DNA of 64,000 nt from Lewinella sp. IMCC34191 (GCF_003390935.1 NZ_QNQZ01000001.1:1078103-1142102); one strand, 5' to 3'; shown: positions 16,419 to 26,073, counted from the first letter of the stretch. Notes: generated by a model not told the origin, from the sequence alone. Made by a program: numbers and translations.

Positions 16419-18983
16419 ATGCCAAATTCAAGAATCATCCCGGTCAACATTGAAGACCAGATGAAATCGGCCTACATCGACTACTCCATGTCGGTGATCG
16501 TGAGCCGGGCCCTACCCGACGTACGGGACGGTCTTAAGCCCGTCCACCGGCGGGTCCTCTTTGGAATGTCCGAACTCGGACTCAGCTACCGCGGCTCCCA
16601 CAAGAAGAGCGCGCGTATTGTCGGTGAAGTACTCGGTAAGTATCACCCGCACGGTGACTCTTCCGTATACGACACCATGGTTCGTATGGCCCAGGACTGG
16701 TCCCTGCGCTACCCCCTCGTGGACGGACAGGGCAACTTCGGTTCCATGGACGGCGACAGCCCGGCGGCCATGCGGTACACCGAGGCCCGCCTGCAACGCA
16801 TCTCCGACAGCATTCTCGGCGATCTCGACAAGGATACCGTTGATTACCAGCTCAACTTCGACGATACGCTGAAGGAGCCTACCGTGATGCCTACCCGCAT
16901 CCCCAACCTTCTGGTGAACGGAGCCAGCGGTATCGCCGTAGGTATGGCAACCAACATGCTCCCCCACAACCTGAATGAGGTGGTGGACGGCGTTATGGCT
17001 ACCGTTGATAAGCCGGAGATCACCGTTGACGAACTCATGGAGTACGTCAAGGCTCCCGACTTTCCCACCGGCGGCATCATTTACGGCATGGATGGCGTAC
17101 GCGAAGCTTTCCGTACCGGCCGTGGCCGGGTCGTCGTGCGTGGCCGCGCGGACATCAAGGTCGACGACAACGACCGCGAGACCATCATCATCAGCGAGAT
17201 CCCCTATCAGGTCAACAAGGCGACGCTCGTGGCCAAGATCGCCGAGCTCGTCAACGACGGTAAGATTGCCGGCATCAGTGCCGTGCGCGATGAATCCGAC
17301 CGCGACGGTGTCCGGGTCGTAATCGAAGTGAAGCGGGACTCGATGGCTACCATCGTCCTCAGCTACCTATACAAGTACACTCCGCTGCAGAGCAGCTACG
17401 GAGTGAACAACGTGGCCCTGGTGAACGGTCGCCCGATGACCCTTAACCTGAAGGATCTGATCGAGGAGTTCGTCGCCTTCCGCCTGGAAGTCATTCAGCG
17501 CAGGACACAATTCGAACTAAACAAAGCCCTGGCACGGGCGCACATCCTCATCGGTCTGCTGATCGCCCTGGATTACCTGGATGAAGTTATCAAACTGATC
17601 CGGGCCAGCGACAGTCCCGAAGATGCCAAAGCCGGTTTGATGGCCGGTGACTTCGTAGAGGACAAAGACGCCTTCTGGAAAAAATTCGGCGATCTGGTCC
17701 AGGAAGTACAGACCGAAGAACTGATCGTTCTGGAAAATAACGTCATGAGCGAGGAGCAGGCCAAAGCTATCCTCGACATGCGTCTCCAGAAGCTTACCGG
17801 CCTCGAGATCACCAAGATCCGGGACGAGTACGCCGAGATACGCGAATTGATCGATCGCCTGCGCGCCATTCTCGAGAGCGAGGAACTGCAGCGGGACATT
17901 ATCAAGGAAGAGCTGCAGGACATCAAGGCCCGCTTCGGCGATGAGCGTCGTTCGGAGATCAGCCTGGATACGGCGGACATCTCCATTACCGATATGATCG
18001 CCGATGAGGACGTGGTCGTTACCATTTCTCACTTAGGCTACATCAAACGGACCCCCGTCGCCGAGTATCGCGCGCAGGGGCGTGGCGGGCGTGGTAGCCG
18101 AGGCAGCAAAACACGTGACGCGGACTTCGTCGAGCACCTGTTTATCGCCAGCAACCACAACTACCTCTTACTCTTCACCGAGCAGGGGCGCTGCTTTTGG
18201 CTGCGTATCTACGAAATACCCGAAGCCGGAAAGAACAGCGGTGGCCGGGTCATTCAAAACATCCTGGCGATGCCGAAGGAAGATAACGTTCGCGCCTACA
18301 TCAGCGTGGCCGATCTGACGGACGAGGAATTCCTGAACAGCCATTCGGTGATCTTCGCCACCAAACGTGGGCAGGTCAAGAAAACCAGTCTGGAGGAGTA
18401 CAGCCGGCCGCGTACGAATGGCGTGAATGCCATTACCATTAACGACGGCGACGAACTTCTGGAAGCCCGCCTTACCACGGGTAACAGTCACATTATCCTG
18501 GCTACGCGCAAGGGGCAGGCGATTCACTTCGAGGAAGAAAAGGTCCGGAACATGGGTCGCAATGCCGCCGGCGTTCGGGGTATTTCGCTGAACGGCGAGA
18601 ACGACGCCGTGGTAGGTATGGTCACCATCGACCACGAAACGGACACCGACAAGTCGATCCTGGTCGTCAGCGAAAAAGGCATGGGCAAACGTTCCGACTG
18701 GTCGGAATACCGCATCACGAACCGAGGAGGTAAGGGAGTCAGCACCATGAAGATCACCAAGAAAACCGGTGAGCTGGTTACGATCAAGGCCGTTAGCGAC
18801 GAAGACGATCTGATGATCACCAATCGCTCGGGTATTCTGATCCGTACCTCCATGAATGATCTGCGCGTCATGGGACGCTCCACGCAGGGTGTACGCCTGA
18901 TCAAATTGGACGGTGACGATGCTATTGCGGATGTGGCAGTGGTCAGCGTTGACGAAGATGACCTGGTCACCGAAGAAGAATAG
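16419..18983 (+). CDS. gyrA: DNA gyrase subunit A
   Basis: The product has 854 residues. [21 protein letters not shown] opens the breakage-reunion domain; catalytic Tyr120 is in [10 protein letters not shown]. The quinolone region [10 protein letters not shown] keeps Ser81 and Asp85, the susceptible-type residues. QGRGGRG around residue 560 is the GyrA box that marks gyrase rather than topoisomerase IV, and pinwheel repeats and an acidic tail follow. It introduces negative supercoils together with GyrB (not in the window). The start [13 protein letters not shown] was chosen because the longer frame begins upstream within the promoter. Confidence 0.98.
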   Translation: MPNSRIIPVNIEDQMKSAYIDYSMSVIVSRALPDVRDGLKPVHRRVLFGMSELGLSYRGSHKKSARIVGEVLGKYHPHGDSSVYDTMVRMAQDWSLRYPLVDGQGNFGSMDGDSPAAMRYTEARLQRISDSILGDLDKDTVDYQLNFDDTLKEPTVMPTRIPNLLVNGASGIAVGMATNMLPHNLNEVVDGVMATVDKPEITVDELMEYVKAPDFPTGGIIYGMDGVREAFRTGRGRVVVRGRADIKVDDNDRETIIISEIPYQVNKATLVAKIAELVNDGKIAGISAVRDESDRDGVRVVIEVKRDSMATIVLSYLYKYTPLQSSYGVNNVALVNGRPMTLNLKDLIEEFVAFRLEVIQRRTQFELNKALARAHILIGLLIALDYLDEVIKLIRASDSPEDAKAGLMAGDFVEDKDAFWKKFGDLVQEVQTEELIVLENNVMSEEQAKAILDMRLQKLTGLEITKIRDEYAEIRELIDRLRAILESEELQRDIIKEELQDIKARFGDERRSEISLDTADISITDMIADEDVVVTISHLGYIKRTPVAEYRAQGRGGRGSRGSKTRDADFVEHLFIASNHNYLLLFTEQGRCFWLRIYEIPEAGKNSGGRVIQNILAMPKEDNVRAYISVADLTDEEFLNSHSVIFATKRGQVKKTSLEEYSRPRTNGVNAITINDGDELLEARLTTGNSHIILATRKGQAIHFEEEKVRNMGRNAAGVRGISLNGENDAVVGMVTIDHETDTDKSILVVSEKGMGKRSDWSEYRITNRGGKGVSTMKITKKTGELVTIKAVSDEDDLMITNRSGILIRTSMNDLRVMGRSTQGVRLIKLDGDDAIADVAVVSVDEDDLVTEEE

Positions 18984-18998
18984 GGTCGATCGTTGCAG

Positions 18999-19027
18999 AA
19001 AAGAGGGGCATGAACACCCCTTTTTCT
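18999..19027 (+). terminator. Intrinsic terminator after gyrA
   Basis: A short stem AGGGG/CCCCT with an 8-nt loop is followed by TTTTT, 16 bp after the gyrA stop. Confidence 0.6.
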
Positions 19028-19159
19028 TAACTGTTGTATTTTTTAGGACGGTATTAACGATACTTGTCCGACCTGCCCTGTTTTAGTTTTATCCTGAGGC
19101 ATTCGCATTCCGCCTTTGGGACACCAATCCAAACAACTACGAAACCAACAACACTTATT

Positions 19160-20485
19160 ATGCGAAATTTTATGCTTAGTGCACTCGTTGCCATTTTTGC
19201 CGTTTCGGCTGCCTTCGCGCAGTCCGGCGAGGATGCGCTAAAGAATGCCTCCAAATCATACAGCAAGTACAGTTCCTCCAACGACGTTATGGAACTTCAG
19301 TCCGCCGTCGACAATATCTCCGTGGCCCTGGAAGACAGCCAGGTACAAAGCGACTACGAGGCTTACCTCGAAGCCGGTAATATCTATGCGGCTGCCGTAA
19401 ACGAATACGTCAAACAACGCTCCATCAGCGCGGGTGAAACCGTCGAACCGATGGTCGCAGGTGCCGCTTCCAAAGCCGCCGAAGCTTACATGAAGGCTTA
19501 TAACCTTTCTGAAAAGCGTCGCGGTCAGAAAGATGCGCTCGAGGGATTGGAAAATCTGCAGGCCAATATCTCCAACGAGGGCATCTACGCCATTCAGGAT
19601 CAGAAGTACGCCGACAGCTACAAAGCCTTTAATACCAGCGTCAGTGTCCACGATTTCCTTACGGAAAACGATGGCGACAGTGCGATGGAAGGCAACGATG
19701 AAAAGCTGAACGAAGAGCGCTACTACGCCGCCCTGTCCGCCGTTCTGGCCGAAGACTTTGCTGCCGCCGAGCCGCTATTCATCTCGCTTTACGAGTCGAA
19801 CTACGACGACGCGAGTATCTACGACGGCCTTTTCAAGGTCTACAGCGGTAAAGACGACATGGAAACCGCCGGTAAGTACCTGCAGGAAGGTCGCGAAAAG
19901 TACCCGGACAATACCCAGCTGCTTTTCTCCGAGATCAACTACTACCTTGCTGAGGGTCGTCTTGACGAACTGACCGATAAACTGCAGCAAGCCATCGATG
20001 CCGAGCCCGAGAACGTTAGCCTCTACGCAACGCTGGGTCAGGTGTACGAGCAGCTTTACAACAAGCAGCGCGAAACCAATCCCGAATCCGCAACGGAATA
20101 CTTCGAGAAAGCCAAGACGAATTACGAAAAAGGGCTGGAAGTTGCCCCCGAAGAAGCTTCGCTGATCTACAGCCTCGGTGCTCTTTACTTTAACCGAGCC
20201 GCTAAGATGACCGAGCAACTGGTCGAACTGAGCAACGACCTCAGCAAGGAAGGTCAGGCCAAGTACGAAGCGCTGGAAGCGGAGATCAACAGTGAGTTTG
20301 ACCAGGCTTTCCCTTACTTCCAGAAAGCCGAACAAACCGATCCGAGCAATCGTAACACCCTGATCGCGCTTAAAGAGATTTTTGCCCGTCGCGATGATTT
20401 CGAGGCTTCTTCTGAAATGAAAGCCCGCTTAGACCGGCTGGAAAATGGCGAAACCATCGAAACGTCCTACTTCGAAGGACAGTAA
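19160..20485 (+). CDS. Secreted TPR-repeat protein downstream of gyrA
   Basis: The product has 441 residues. A signal peptide (MRNFMLSALVAIFAVSAAFAQ) precedes a helical, acidic body with TPR units (for example KYLQEGREKYPDNTQLLF, YATLGQVYEQL, AEQTDPSNRNTLIAL). TPR repeats bind protein partners; none is evident here. It is probably periplasmic or outer-membrane associated. The start was set at the signal peptide; the longer frame has no signal. It lies between two terminators, so it is probably transcribed alone. Confidence 0.82.
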   Translation: MRNFMLSALVAIFAVSAAFAQSGEDALKNASKSYSKYSSSNDVMELQSAVDNISVALEDSQVQSDYEAYLEAGNIYAAAVNEYVKQRSISAGETVEPMVAGAASKAAEAYMKAYNLSEKRRGQKDALEGLENLQANISNEGIYAIQDQKYADSYKAFNTSVSVHDFLTENDGDSAMEGNDEKLNEERYYAALSAVLAEDFAAAEPLFISLYESNYDDASIYDGLFKVYSGKDDMETAGKYLQEGREKYPDNTQLLFSEINYYLAEGRLDELTDKLQQAIDAEPENVSLYATLGQVYEQLYNKQRETNPESATEYFEKAKTNYEKGLEVAPEEASLIYSLGALYFNRAAKMTEQLVELSNDLSKEGQAKYEALEAEINSEFDQAFPYFQKAEQTDPSNRNTLIALKEIFARRDDFEASSEMKARLDRLENGETIETSYFEGQ

Positions 20486-20509
20486 ATCCCGAACGGATTG
20501 CCGATAAAT

Positions 20510-20544
20510 GGAAAGGCCCCACCGAGTTTCGGTGGGGCCTTTCC
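20510..20544. terminator. Perfect 15-bp hairpin between convergent genes
   Basis: Arms 20510-20524 and 20530-20544 pair perfectly around AGTTT. It sits between the TPR gene (+) and the radical SAM gene (-), 25 and 18 bp from their stops, and likely terminates both. Confidence 0.75.
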
Positions 20545-20562
20545 TATTCGAGGGATACCTGA

Positions 20563-21822
20563 TCAGCCAAATAGGGCGAGCTGACCTGAATCGACCGCGT
20601 GGCGCCCCGATTTCGCGGCACCAAAAATGACCTGTTGGCGAATCGTTTGGGGATCGAAATTAAGCGTGCGGAAATCCTTATCCGCGCAGAGAACAAAGTA
20701 TTGCGCTCGCTTCCAGACGACGCCGATCTTTTGCAGGTGCTCCCGGCGCAGCGGACGGAAGCGGCGCGAGGCTACGATTTTGCGAGCCGACTTGACACCC
20801 ACCCCGGGAATGCGTAGAATCATCTCGTACGGAGCTTTATTTACGTCCACCGGAAACATAGCCGGGTTCCGCAGCGCGTAGGCAAGCTTTGGATCAAGAT
20901 CAGGATCGAGATTGGGTTGCTGATCGTCAACAATCTCATCCGCCCGAAAGCCGTAGAAGCGCATCAGCCAATCGGCCTGATAGAGTCGATTTTCCCGCCT
21001 CAGCGGCGGAGCGGCCAGCGTGGGGAGGCGGGCATCGTTACTGATGGGTACGTAACCGCTATAGTATACACGTTTGAGTTCCTGATCGCGATAAAGCGTA
21101 GCGGCCAGGGTAAGGATATCCTTATCCGACTCCGGGCTGGCACCAATCACCATTTGCGTGGATTGACCGGCCGGGGCGAAGTTCGGCGTCTTCATCAACG
21201 AGCGCTTTTCTTCCCGGTATCCGGTGATCGACTCTTTCAGGTGATTCATCGGTTGGTACACCTCGGCATAATTCTTCTCCGGCGCAACTTTCTTAAGGCT
21301 TACCTCACTTGGCATTTCCAGATTGACGCTTAGCCGATCCGCGTACAGTCCCGCCTCGTGAATGAGTTCATCACTGGCTCCAGGAATAGCCTTTAGATGG
21401 ATGTAGCCATTGAATTTGTGCTCGGTTCGCAACGTCTTGGCGATGCGAACGAGTCGCTCCATCGTGTAGTCGGCACTTTTGAAGATGCCCGACGATAGGA
21501 AAAGACCTTCGATGTAGTTGCGGCGATAAAAATTCAGGGTCAGGTCAACGACCTCCTCCACGGTGAAAGCGGCCCGCTTGACGTCGTTGCTCCGCCGACT
21601 GACACAGTAGGCGCAGTCAAATATGCAGTGATTGGTCAGCAGGATTTTAAGCAGGGAAACACAGCGACCGTCCTGGGTATAGGTATGACAGATCCCCATG
21701 CCCGTCGCATTACCGAGGCCGTCCACGGTGTTTTTGCGTTTGCTTCCACTGCTACTGCAGGATACATCATACTTCGCGGCATCGGCGAGTATGGACAGCT
21801 TTTCGGCGGTGCGCTCATTCAT
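20563..21822 (-). CDS. Radical SAM / helix-hairpin-helix putative DNA modification-repair protein
   Basis: The product has 419 residues from the ATG at 21822. Cys66, Cys70 and Cys73 (HCIFDCAYC) bind the [4Fe-4S] cluster. The C-terminal part has a DNA-binding helix-hairpin-helix (MILRIPGVGVKSARKIVASRR). This combination defines a family annotated as putative DNA modification/repair radical SAM proteins, usually paired with a uracil-DNA-glycosylase-like partner. No partner is adjacent here. The upstream 60 bp hold a palindrome that may control it. The chemistry is not established. Confidence 0.85.
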   Translation of the reverse strand: MNERTAEKLSILADAAKYDVSCSSSGSKRKNTVDGLGNATGMGICHTYTQDGRCVSLLKILLTNHCIFDCAYCVSRRSNDVKRAAFTVEEVVDLTLNFYRRNYIEGLFLSSGIFKSADYTMERLVRIAKTLRTEHKFNGYIHLKAIPGASDELIHEAGLYADRLSVNLEMPSEVSLKKVAPEKNYAEVYQPMNHLKESITGYREEKRSLMKTPNFAPAGQSTQMVIGASPESDKDILTLAATLYRDQELKRVYYSGYVPISNDARLPTLAAPPLRRENRLYQADWLMRFYGFRADEIVDDQQPNLDPDLDPKLAYALRNPAMFPVDVNKAPYEMILRIPGVGVKSARKIVASRRFRPLRREHLQKIGVVWKRAQYFVLCADKDFRTLNFDPQTIRQQVIFGAAKSGRHAVDSGQLALFG

Positions 21823-21876
21823 AGGGCAGGAGTGAATACACAAAATACAACTTTGTGCATCATTAAAATGCCATCC

Positions 21877-21892
21877 AACAACAATTGTTGTT
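21877..21892. promoter_or_regulatory. 16-bp perfect palindrome upstream of the radical SAM gene
   Basis: AACAACAATTGTTGTT lies 55 bp before the start at 21822 and about 30 bp upstream of a TATTTTG element (minus strand), the place where an operator would overlap the -33 region. The regulator is unknown; a damage-response repressor is one guess. Confidence 0.4.
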
Positions 21893-22147
21893 ATTTCTCC
21901 ATCTTTTGGGCTTCCCAGTTGAAAACCTTGACGGATTGGGCTATTTCTTGTAGAGACAATTGATTTGAGAAGGCGGTGAAAGTGACATTTTCGGCCACTA
22001 CGGTTCAATGACTTACAGAACAATAAACCATATTATTTAATACAATCGGTTTAAATATTGATTTGGGTCCTTAAACTGAATTTTATTCTGACCACCCCCA
22101 CACCCCCCTGGGACTAAGTGTCAAAGTGACAATAACATAGCCACGAT

Positions 22148-22337
22148 AAGTCGACTGGTCTGGCATAGGGTGCCCGCCCTATAATTGTACTGTCAACCGG
22201 AAATAGGGTGTACACGGAACGATTCGGTAACCAAGTGACCATCGTTCTTACCCCGGCCTCCGGTTCTCTAATGTGGCATGATCGACTTTAAGCTTTATAT
22301 GAAGCGGTTCTCCGAATAGGGAACCGCTTCTTTTTTT
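22148..22337 (+). ncRNA. Candidate structured noncoding RNA ending at a strong terminator
   Basis: No gene lies on the plus strand in this 513-bp spacer, yet a strong plus-directed terminator ends it. Upstream are nested pairings: AAGTCGA (22148-22154) with TCGACTT (22282-22288), ATAGGG/CCCTAT (22165-22170/22177-22182), and GAACGAT (22217-22223) with ATCGTTC (22241-22247) enclosing GGT/ACC. The closed unit plus terminator is about 190 nt, the size of a 6S-like RNA, but I cannot match it to a known family. No clear promoter box was found. Confidence 0.4.
22301..22337 (+). terminator. Strong intrinsic terminator, plus-strand directed
   Basis: Ten-bp perfect arms (22301-22310, 22321-22330), a 10-nt loop, then seven T residues. 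On the minus strand the stem is followed by ATATAAAG and lacks a U-run, so it is better suited to a plus-strand transcript than to the FGE gene. Confidence 0.75.
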
Positions 22338-23151
22338 AGCTGGCCACGCACCGAAAGCCTAAATGATTTAGCCCACTGTCGGGGGCGGTAAACTGACGCT
22401 GTTGCAGATTGAAGCCCGTGCAGTAACTGGTACTGCACAGAAAAGATCCGCCTTTTATAATTTGTTCATTCGTCGATGGGCGCACCGATACTGTCCATTC
22501 CCATACATTCCCGCTGATGTCGTACAGTTGGTTGGCCGTCGGGGGATAGCTCTTCACCGGGGCGACTCCCGCAAAACCGTCCAAAACTTCATTTTTGAAC
22601 GGGAAAGGCCCCTGCCACCAATTGCCGAGATACTCCCCGTCGGGAATAATTTCGCCACCCCAGGGATATTCCCGTTGTGGATCTCCCTGGCCGGCGGCGT
22701 ACATCCATTCCGCTTCCGTGGGCAAACGTTTTCCCGCCCAATTAGCGTACGCCTCGGCATCGCGCAGGCTTACCTGGGTAACGGGCTCCTCGGGTGAAGC
22801 CTCAATTCCTTCCGGTCCTTGCGGGTATTGCCAGTTGGCTCCATTGACGGGTATCCAGTCTAATTGGGTCATAGAAAAAACCCCCGACCAGCCAAAGCTG
22901 TCGGCTTCCGTTTGGTAGCCGGTAGCCTCGATAAATTCCCTGAATTGTGCGGTGGTCACCTCGGTCTGGTCCATCCAGTAGCCGCCTTGCGGATGATTAA
23001 TCCACACCATACCTGCCCGTGGTGCGGTAGGCTGATTGGATATGGCCGCAACGGGCTCGGAGCCGGCCGCCCTGGACTCGCTCGTGTCGTCACCGCAGTG
23101 CAGTAAAAGAAGACCAACGAGCGCCAGTAAAGGAATTTTAAGGATCGACAT
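22336..23151 (-). CDS. Formylglycine-generating enzyme (FGE), lipoprotein
   Basis: The product has 271 residues with a lipoprotein signal (LLGLLLLHC-type lipobox near residue 19). The FGE-sulfatase fold is complete: WMDQTEVTTAQFREF, GKRLPTEAEWMYAA, YDISGNVWEWT, GGSF and LGFRCV. Cys239 and Cys244 in LCSTSYC match the copper/active-site Cys pair (C-x4-C) of true FGE, which converts a sulfatase Cys to formylglycine with O2; most related EgtB/PvdO proteins lack this pair. The sulfatase targets are not in the window. The T-run of the preceding terminator overlaps its stop codon. Confidence 0.82.
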   Translation of the reverse strand: MSILKIPLLALVGLLLLHCGDDTSESRAAGSEPVAAISNQPTAPRAGMVWINHPQGGYWMDQTEVTTAQFREFIEATGYQTEADSFGWSGVFSMTQLDWIPVNGANWQYPQGPEGIEASPEEPVTQVSLRDAEAYANWAGKRLPTEAEWMYAAGQGDPQREYPWGGEIIPDGEYLGNWWQGPFPFKNEVLDGFAGVAPVKSYPPTANQLYDISGNVWEWTVSVRPSTNEQIIKGGSFLCSTSYCTGFNLQQRQFTAPDSGLNHLGFRCVAS

Positions 23152-23192
23152 GTTCAGAATAAGCGATATTCGCCGCTAAAGTTATAAGACGT

Positions 23193-24176
23193 ATGATAAG
23201 GTTACCCGCGGAATGGGAAAACCAGCAGGCCGTTCTATTTTCATTCCCCCGGCGGGACGGGGACTGGGGAACTGTACTGAACGCCGCATCAGAAGCCATG
23301 ATGGGGGCCGCCCGGCAGGTATCCCAAGTGTGTCCGGTGATTATGGTGGTCGGTGACCGCGATCACTACCAACACTACGCGGGCGATTTCGCGGGCCAGG
23401 TATTATATGAACCGACCGATGACAGCTGGATCCGGGATTCCGGCCCCATAACCGTGATGACGCCTACCCCTACCCTGCTGGACTTCACCTTCAATGGATG
23501 GGGTGGGAAATTCTCAGCCGAACAAGATGATCAACTTCCAGCCGCAATTCACCGCGCCCTGTACCCGGAAGCCGACTACGCCAAGGAAGACATCGTATTA
23601 GAAGGCGGCGCCATTGAAACGGACGGTCGCGGAACTTTTCTAACCACCAGCCGCTGTCTGCTGTCCGAAGGGCGAAACGACTTTCAAACCAAGGAGGAGG
23701 CCGAGAATATCTTGCGAGAAAAGTTGGGAGCGACCCGAATCATCTGGCTCGATCACGGTGAGCTTATCGGCGACGATACCGATGCCCACATCGATACGGT
23801 GGCCCGGTTCCTGGATGAGCAGACCATAGCCTACGTGGGCCCTCCGGCTCCGGATGATCCACACTACGCTGATTTTGTCGCTATGCGGGAAGAACTACAA
23901 ACTCGTGCTACGGGCTATAACCTGGTCGAACTTCCTTGGGCAACCGCCGTAACCTCTGAAGTTGACGGTCATCGACTGCCTGTATCGTACGCCAATTTTC
24001 TCATTAGTAACGGCTCGCTCTTTCTTCCCGTATACGGGACAGATAGTGACGAGCTTGCCCTACGCTTACTCACTCAGGAGACCGATTACCGGGTTGTAGC
24101 GGTGCAGTCGCGTCCGTTCGTGGAACAACACGGGGCGCTACACTGTCTCACTATGCAGATACCCGCCTGGTCATAA
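23193..24176 (+). CDS. Agmatine deiminase / porphyromonas-type PAD family enzyme
   Basis: The product has 327 residues and no signal peptide, so it is probably cytoplasmic. Family motifs are DDSWIRDSGP (substrate Asp/Trp), NGWGGKF, VLEGGAIETDG, DAHIDTVARF and the nucleophile Cys318 in GALHC. The family deiminates guanidino groups: agmatine to N-carbamoylputrescine, or peptidyl-arginine in PPAD. The short cytosolic form favours agmatine or a related small molecule. The next gene begins 10 bp downstream, so a short operon with the asparaginase and cutC is likely. Confidence 0.85.
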   Translation: MIRLPAEWENQQAVLFSFPRRDGDWGTVLNAASEAMMGAARQVSQVCPVIMVVGDRDHYQHYAGDFAGQVLYEPTDDSWIRDSGPITVMTPTPTLLDFTFNGWGGKFSAEQDDQLPAAIHRALYPEADYAKEDIVLEGGAIETDGRGTFLTTSRCLLSEGRNDFQTKEEAENILREKLGATRIIWLDHGELIGDDTDAHIDTVARFLDEQTIAYVGPPAPDDPHYADFVAMREELQTRATGYNLVELPWATAVTSEVDGHRLPVSYANFLISNGSLFLPVYGTDSDELALRLLTQETDYRVVAVQSRPFVEQHGALHCLTMQIPAWS

Positions 24177-24186
24177 CCCATCCCCT

Positions 24187-25182
24187 ATGAATCATCCGAG
24201 AGGTACCCGAAGACGTTTTCTCCAGCAGGTCCCCCTGTTGGCGGCCACTCCCCTACTCAATGCTAAGCTGGACTCCACGGCCATCCCCGCCGCCAGGTCG
24301 GGAGGACCGGTCGTCATTTCCACCTGGCGTCACGGACTATCCGCAAACGAGGAAGCCTGGAAAGTTCTCGCCGACGGCGGAAACGCCCTGGACGCCGCCG
24401 AGGCCGGCGTGCGTATCACGGAGAGTGACCCCGAGGTGCGGACCGTCGGACTGGGAGGATTTCCCGACCGGGATGGCATCGTGACGCTCGATGCGGCCAT
24501 CATGGACGGTAGTGGCGACTGTGGCAGCGTAGCCGCCCTGGAAGATATCATGCATCCCATTTCAGTCGCCCGCCGCGTCATGACGGAAACGCCGCACGTC
24601 ATGTTAGTCGGCGCCGGGGCACGGCAGTTTGCTGTAGCGCAGGGTTTTGCTCCCACCGAACTCCTCACGGAAGCCAGCCGGCGCGATTATGAAAAGTGGC
24701 TGGAAGAGGATGGCTCCTACCGCCCCCCTATCAATGTAGAGAACCACGACACCATCGGATTACTTACGCTGGATAAGGATGGCAATATCGCCGCGGCCTG
24801 CACTACGAGTGGGGCGGCTTATAAATACCACGGTCGCGTGGGGGATTCGCCCATTATCGGGGCCGGACTCTACGCTGACAACGAGGTTGGAGCGGCCACC
24901 GCAACGGGTTGGGGAGAAGCGGTCATTCGTGCCTGTGGCAGCTTCCTGGTCGTAGAATTGATGCGGCAGGGGCATGACCCGACGGAGGCGTGCAAACTTG
25001 CGGTCGAGCGGGTCATCGCCAAAAATCCCGATTGGAAAGACATTCAGGTCGGGTTTATCGCGCTACACAAAGACGGGCGCACCGGTGGATACTGCATTCA
25101 CCCGGATTTTGATTATGCCGTTTATGACGGGGAGGGCAACCGGATGGTGCTTCCCGACAGCAAAGTGCCTCGGAATGAATAG
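24187..25182 (+). CDS. N4-(beta-N-acetylglucosaminyl)-L-asparaginase
   Basis: The product has 331 residues. A twin-arginine signal (RRRFLQQVPLLAATP) suggests export as a folded protein. GGNALDAAEAGV and the autocleavage site ENHDTIGLL place the catalytic Thr at residue 189, just after Asp188; TTSGAAYKYHGRVGDSPIIGAG is the substrate-binding segment. The enzyme cuts the GlcNAc-Asn bond left from N-glycoprotein breakdown. It overlaps cutC by 8 bp, a pairing common in Bacteroidota. Confidence 0.92.
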   Translation: MNHPRGTRRRFLQQVPLLAATPLLNAKLDSTAIPAARSGGPVVISTWRHGLSANEEAWKVLADGGNALDAAEAGVRITESDPEVRTVGLGGFPDRDGIVTLDAAIMDGSGDCGSVAALEDIMHPISVARRVMTETPHVMLVGAGARQFAVAQGFAPTELLTEASRRDYEKWLEEDGSYRPPINVENHDTIGLLTLDKDGNIAAACTTSGAAYKYHGRVGDSPIIGAGLYADNEVGAATATGWGEAVIRACGSFLVVELMRQGHDPTEACKLAVERVIAKNPDWKDIQVGFIALHKDGRTGGYCIHPDFDYAVYDGEGNRMVLPDSKVPRNE

Positions 25183-25945
25183 ACCCCTCTTTGAAGTTTG
25201 CCTGGAAGGAGTTGACGATGTAGAAGCAGCCTTAAAGGGCGGCGCCGATCGCGTCGAGCTCTGCGCCGCCCTGTACCAAGGCGGCCTCACACCGAGTTAC
25301 GGCACCATTGCCGCCACGGCCAGGCTTGCCATCGATGCCATGGTCATGATCCGGCCCCGGAGTGGGGATTTTCATTATTCTGACTGTGAGTTAGCCGTTA
25401 TGGAAACGGATATTCAGGCGTGCCGCGAGCTGGGCGTCCACGGAGTCGTCATTGGCGTCCTCGATCGCAACGGGGAGCTTCCCGAGGAAAAACTTAAGGG
25501 ACTGATTAAAGCAGCAGGCGAGCTCGAAGTCACCTTTCACCGCGCCTTTGACGTGTGCCGCGATCCAATACGGACGATGCACCGGCTCGCTGATTTGGGT
25601 GTGTCCCGAATCCTGACCTCCGGACAAGAAGCTACCGTGCCCCAGGGGATCAACCTGATCACCGAGCTTATCGCACAGGCACCGTCGGGAATGACGATTA
25701 TGCCTGGTTGCGGCATCACCCCCGACAACCTGGTAGAGGTGATCCGCAAAACCGGGGCCACCGAATTTCACGCAACCGCCTTCGAACGCGTTGAAAGCCC
25801 GATGGAGTACCGGAACGAGCGCGTCTATATGGGCGTACCCGGTTTGCCCGAATACGAGCGGGACCGAACCAGCGTCTCACTGGTCAAGCAATTTATGGCA
25901 TTGGCCCACCGCGTACCCGATCAATCGAGCATCAGTAGGGCTTAG
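25175..25945 (+). CDS. cutC: CutC-family protein
   Basis: The product has 256 residues forming a TIM barrel: FEVCLEGVDDVEAALKGGADRVELCAAL, VMIRPRSGDFHYS, GVVIGVLDRNG, TFHRAFDVC and RILTSGQEATVPQG are family signatures. It was once linked to copper homeostasis; the enzymatic role is unsettled. The start at 25175 overlaps the asparaginase stop by 8 bp, which suggests coupled translation and perhaps a role in amino-sugar or glycan breakdown. Confidence 0.93.
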   Translation: MNRPLFEVCLEGVDDVEAALKGGADRVELCAALYQGGLTPSYGTIAATARLAIDAMVMIRPRSGDFHYSDCELAVMETDIQACRELGVHGVVIGVLDRNGELPEEKLKGLIKAAGELEVTFHRAFDVCRDPIRTMHRLADLGVSRILTSGQEATVPQGINLITELIAQAPSGMTIMPGCGITPDNLVEVIRKTGATEFHATAFERVESPMEYRNERVYMGVPGLPEYERDRTSVSLVKQFMALAHRVPDQSSISRA

Positions 25946-26058
25946 TTATAAATTGTAGGGTACGGTCTCTCTTTAATGGGGTATCATTTGGCTTATCCGG
26001 CTGTCTATCAAATAAATTACCGGATCAGCAATCCAGAACGGTTCAGTACTGCGTAGCT

Positions 26059-26073
26059 GTGAACATAGTTCAC
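26059..26073. promoter_or_regulatory. Inverted repeat GTGAACATAGTTCAC, candidate operator
   Basis: Perfect 6-bp arms around ATA, 32 bp before the DUF4331 ATG at 26106. The size and place fit a dimeric regulator or a short leader hairpin. The rest of the 160-bp gap is AT-rich with no recognised element. Confidence 0.35.

Noticed and set aside
22148..22337. Assigning the structured RNA to 6S, tmRNA, SRP RNA or RNase P
   Set aside because: Size fits 6S RNA, but no diagnostic sequence of any of these families could be matched by eye.
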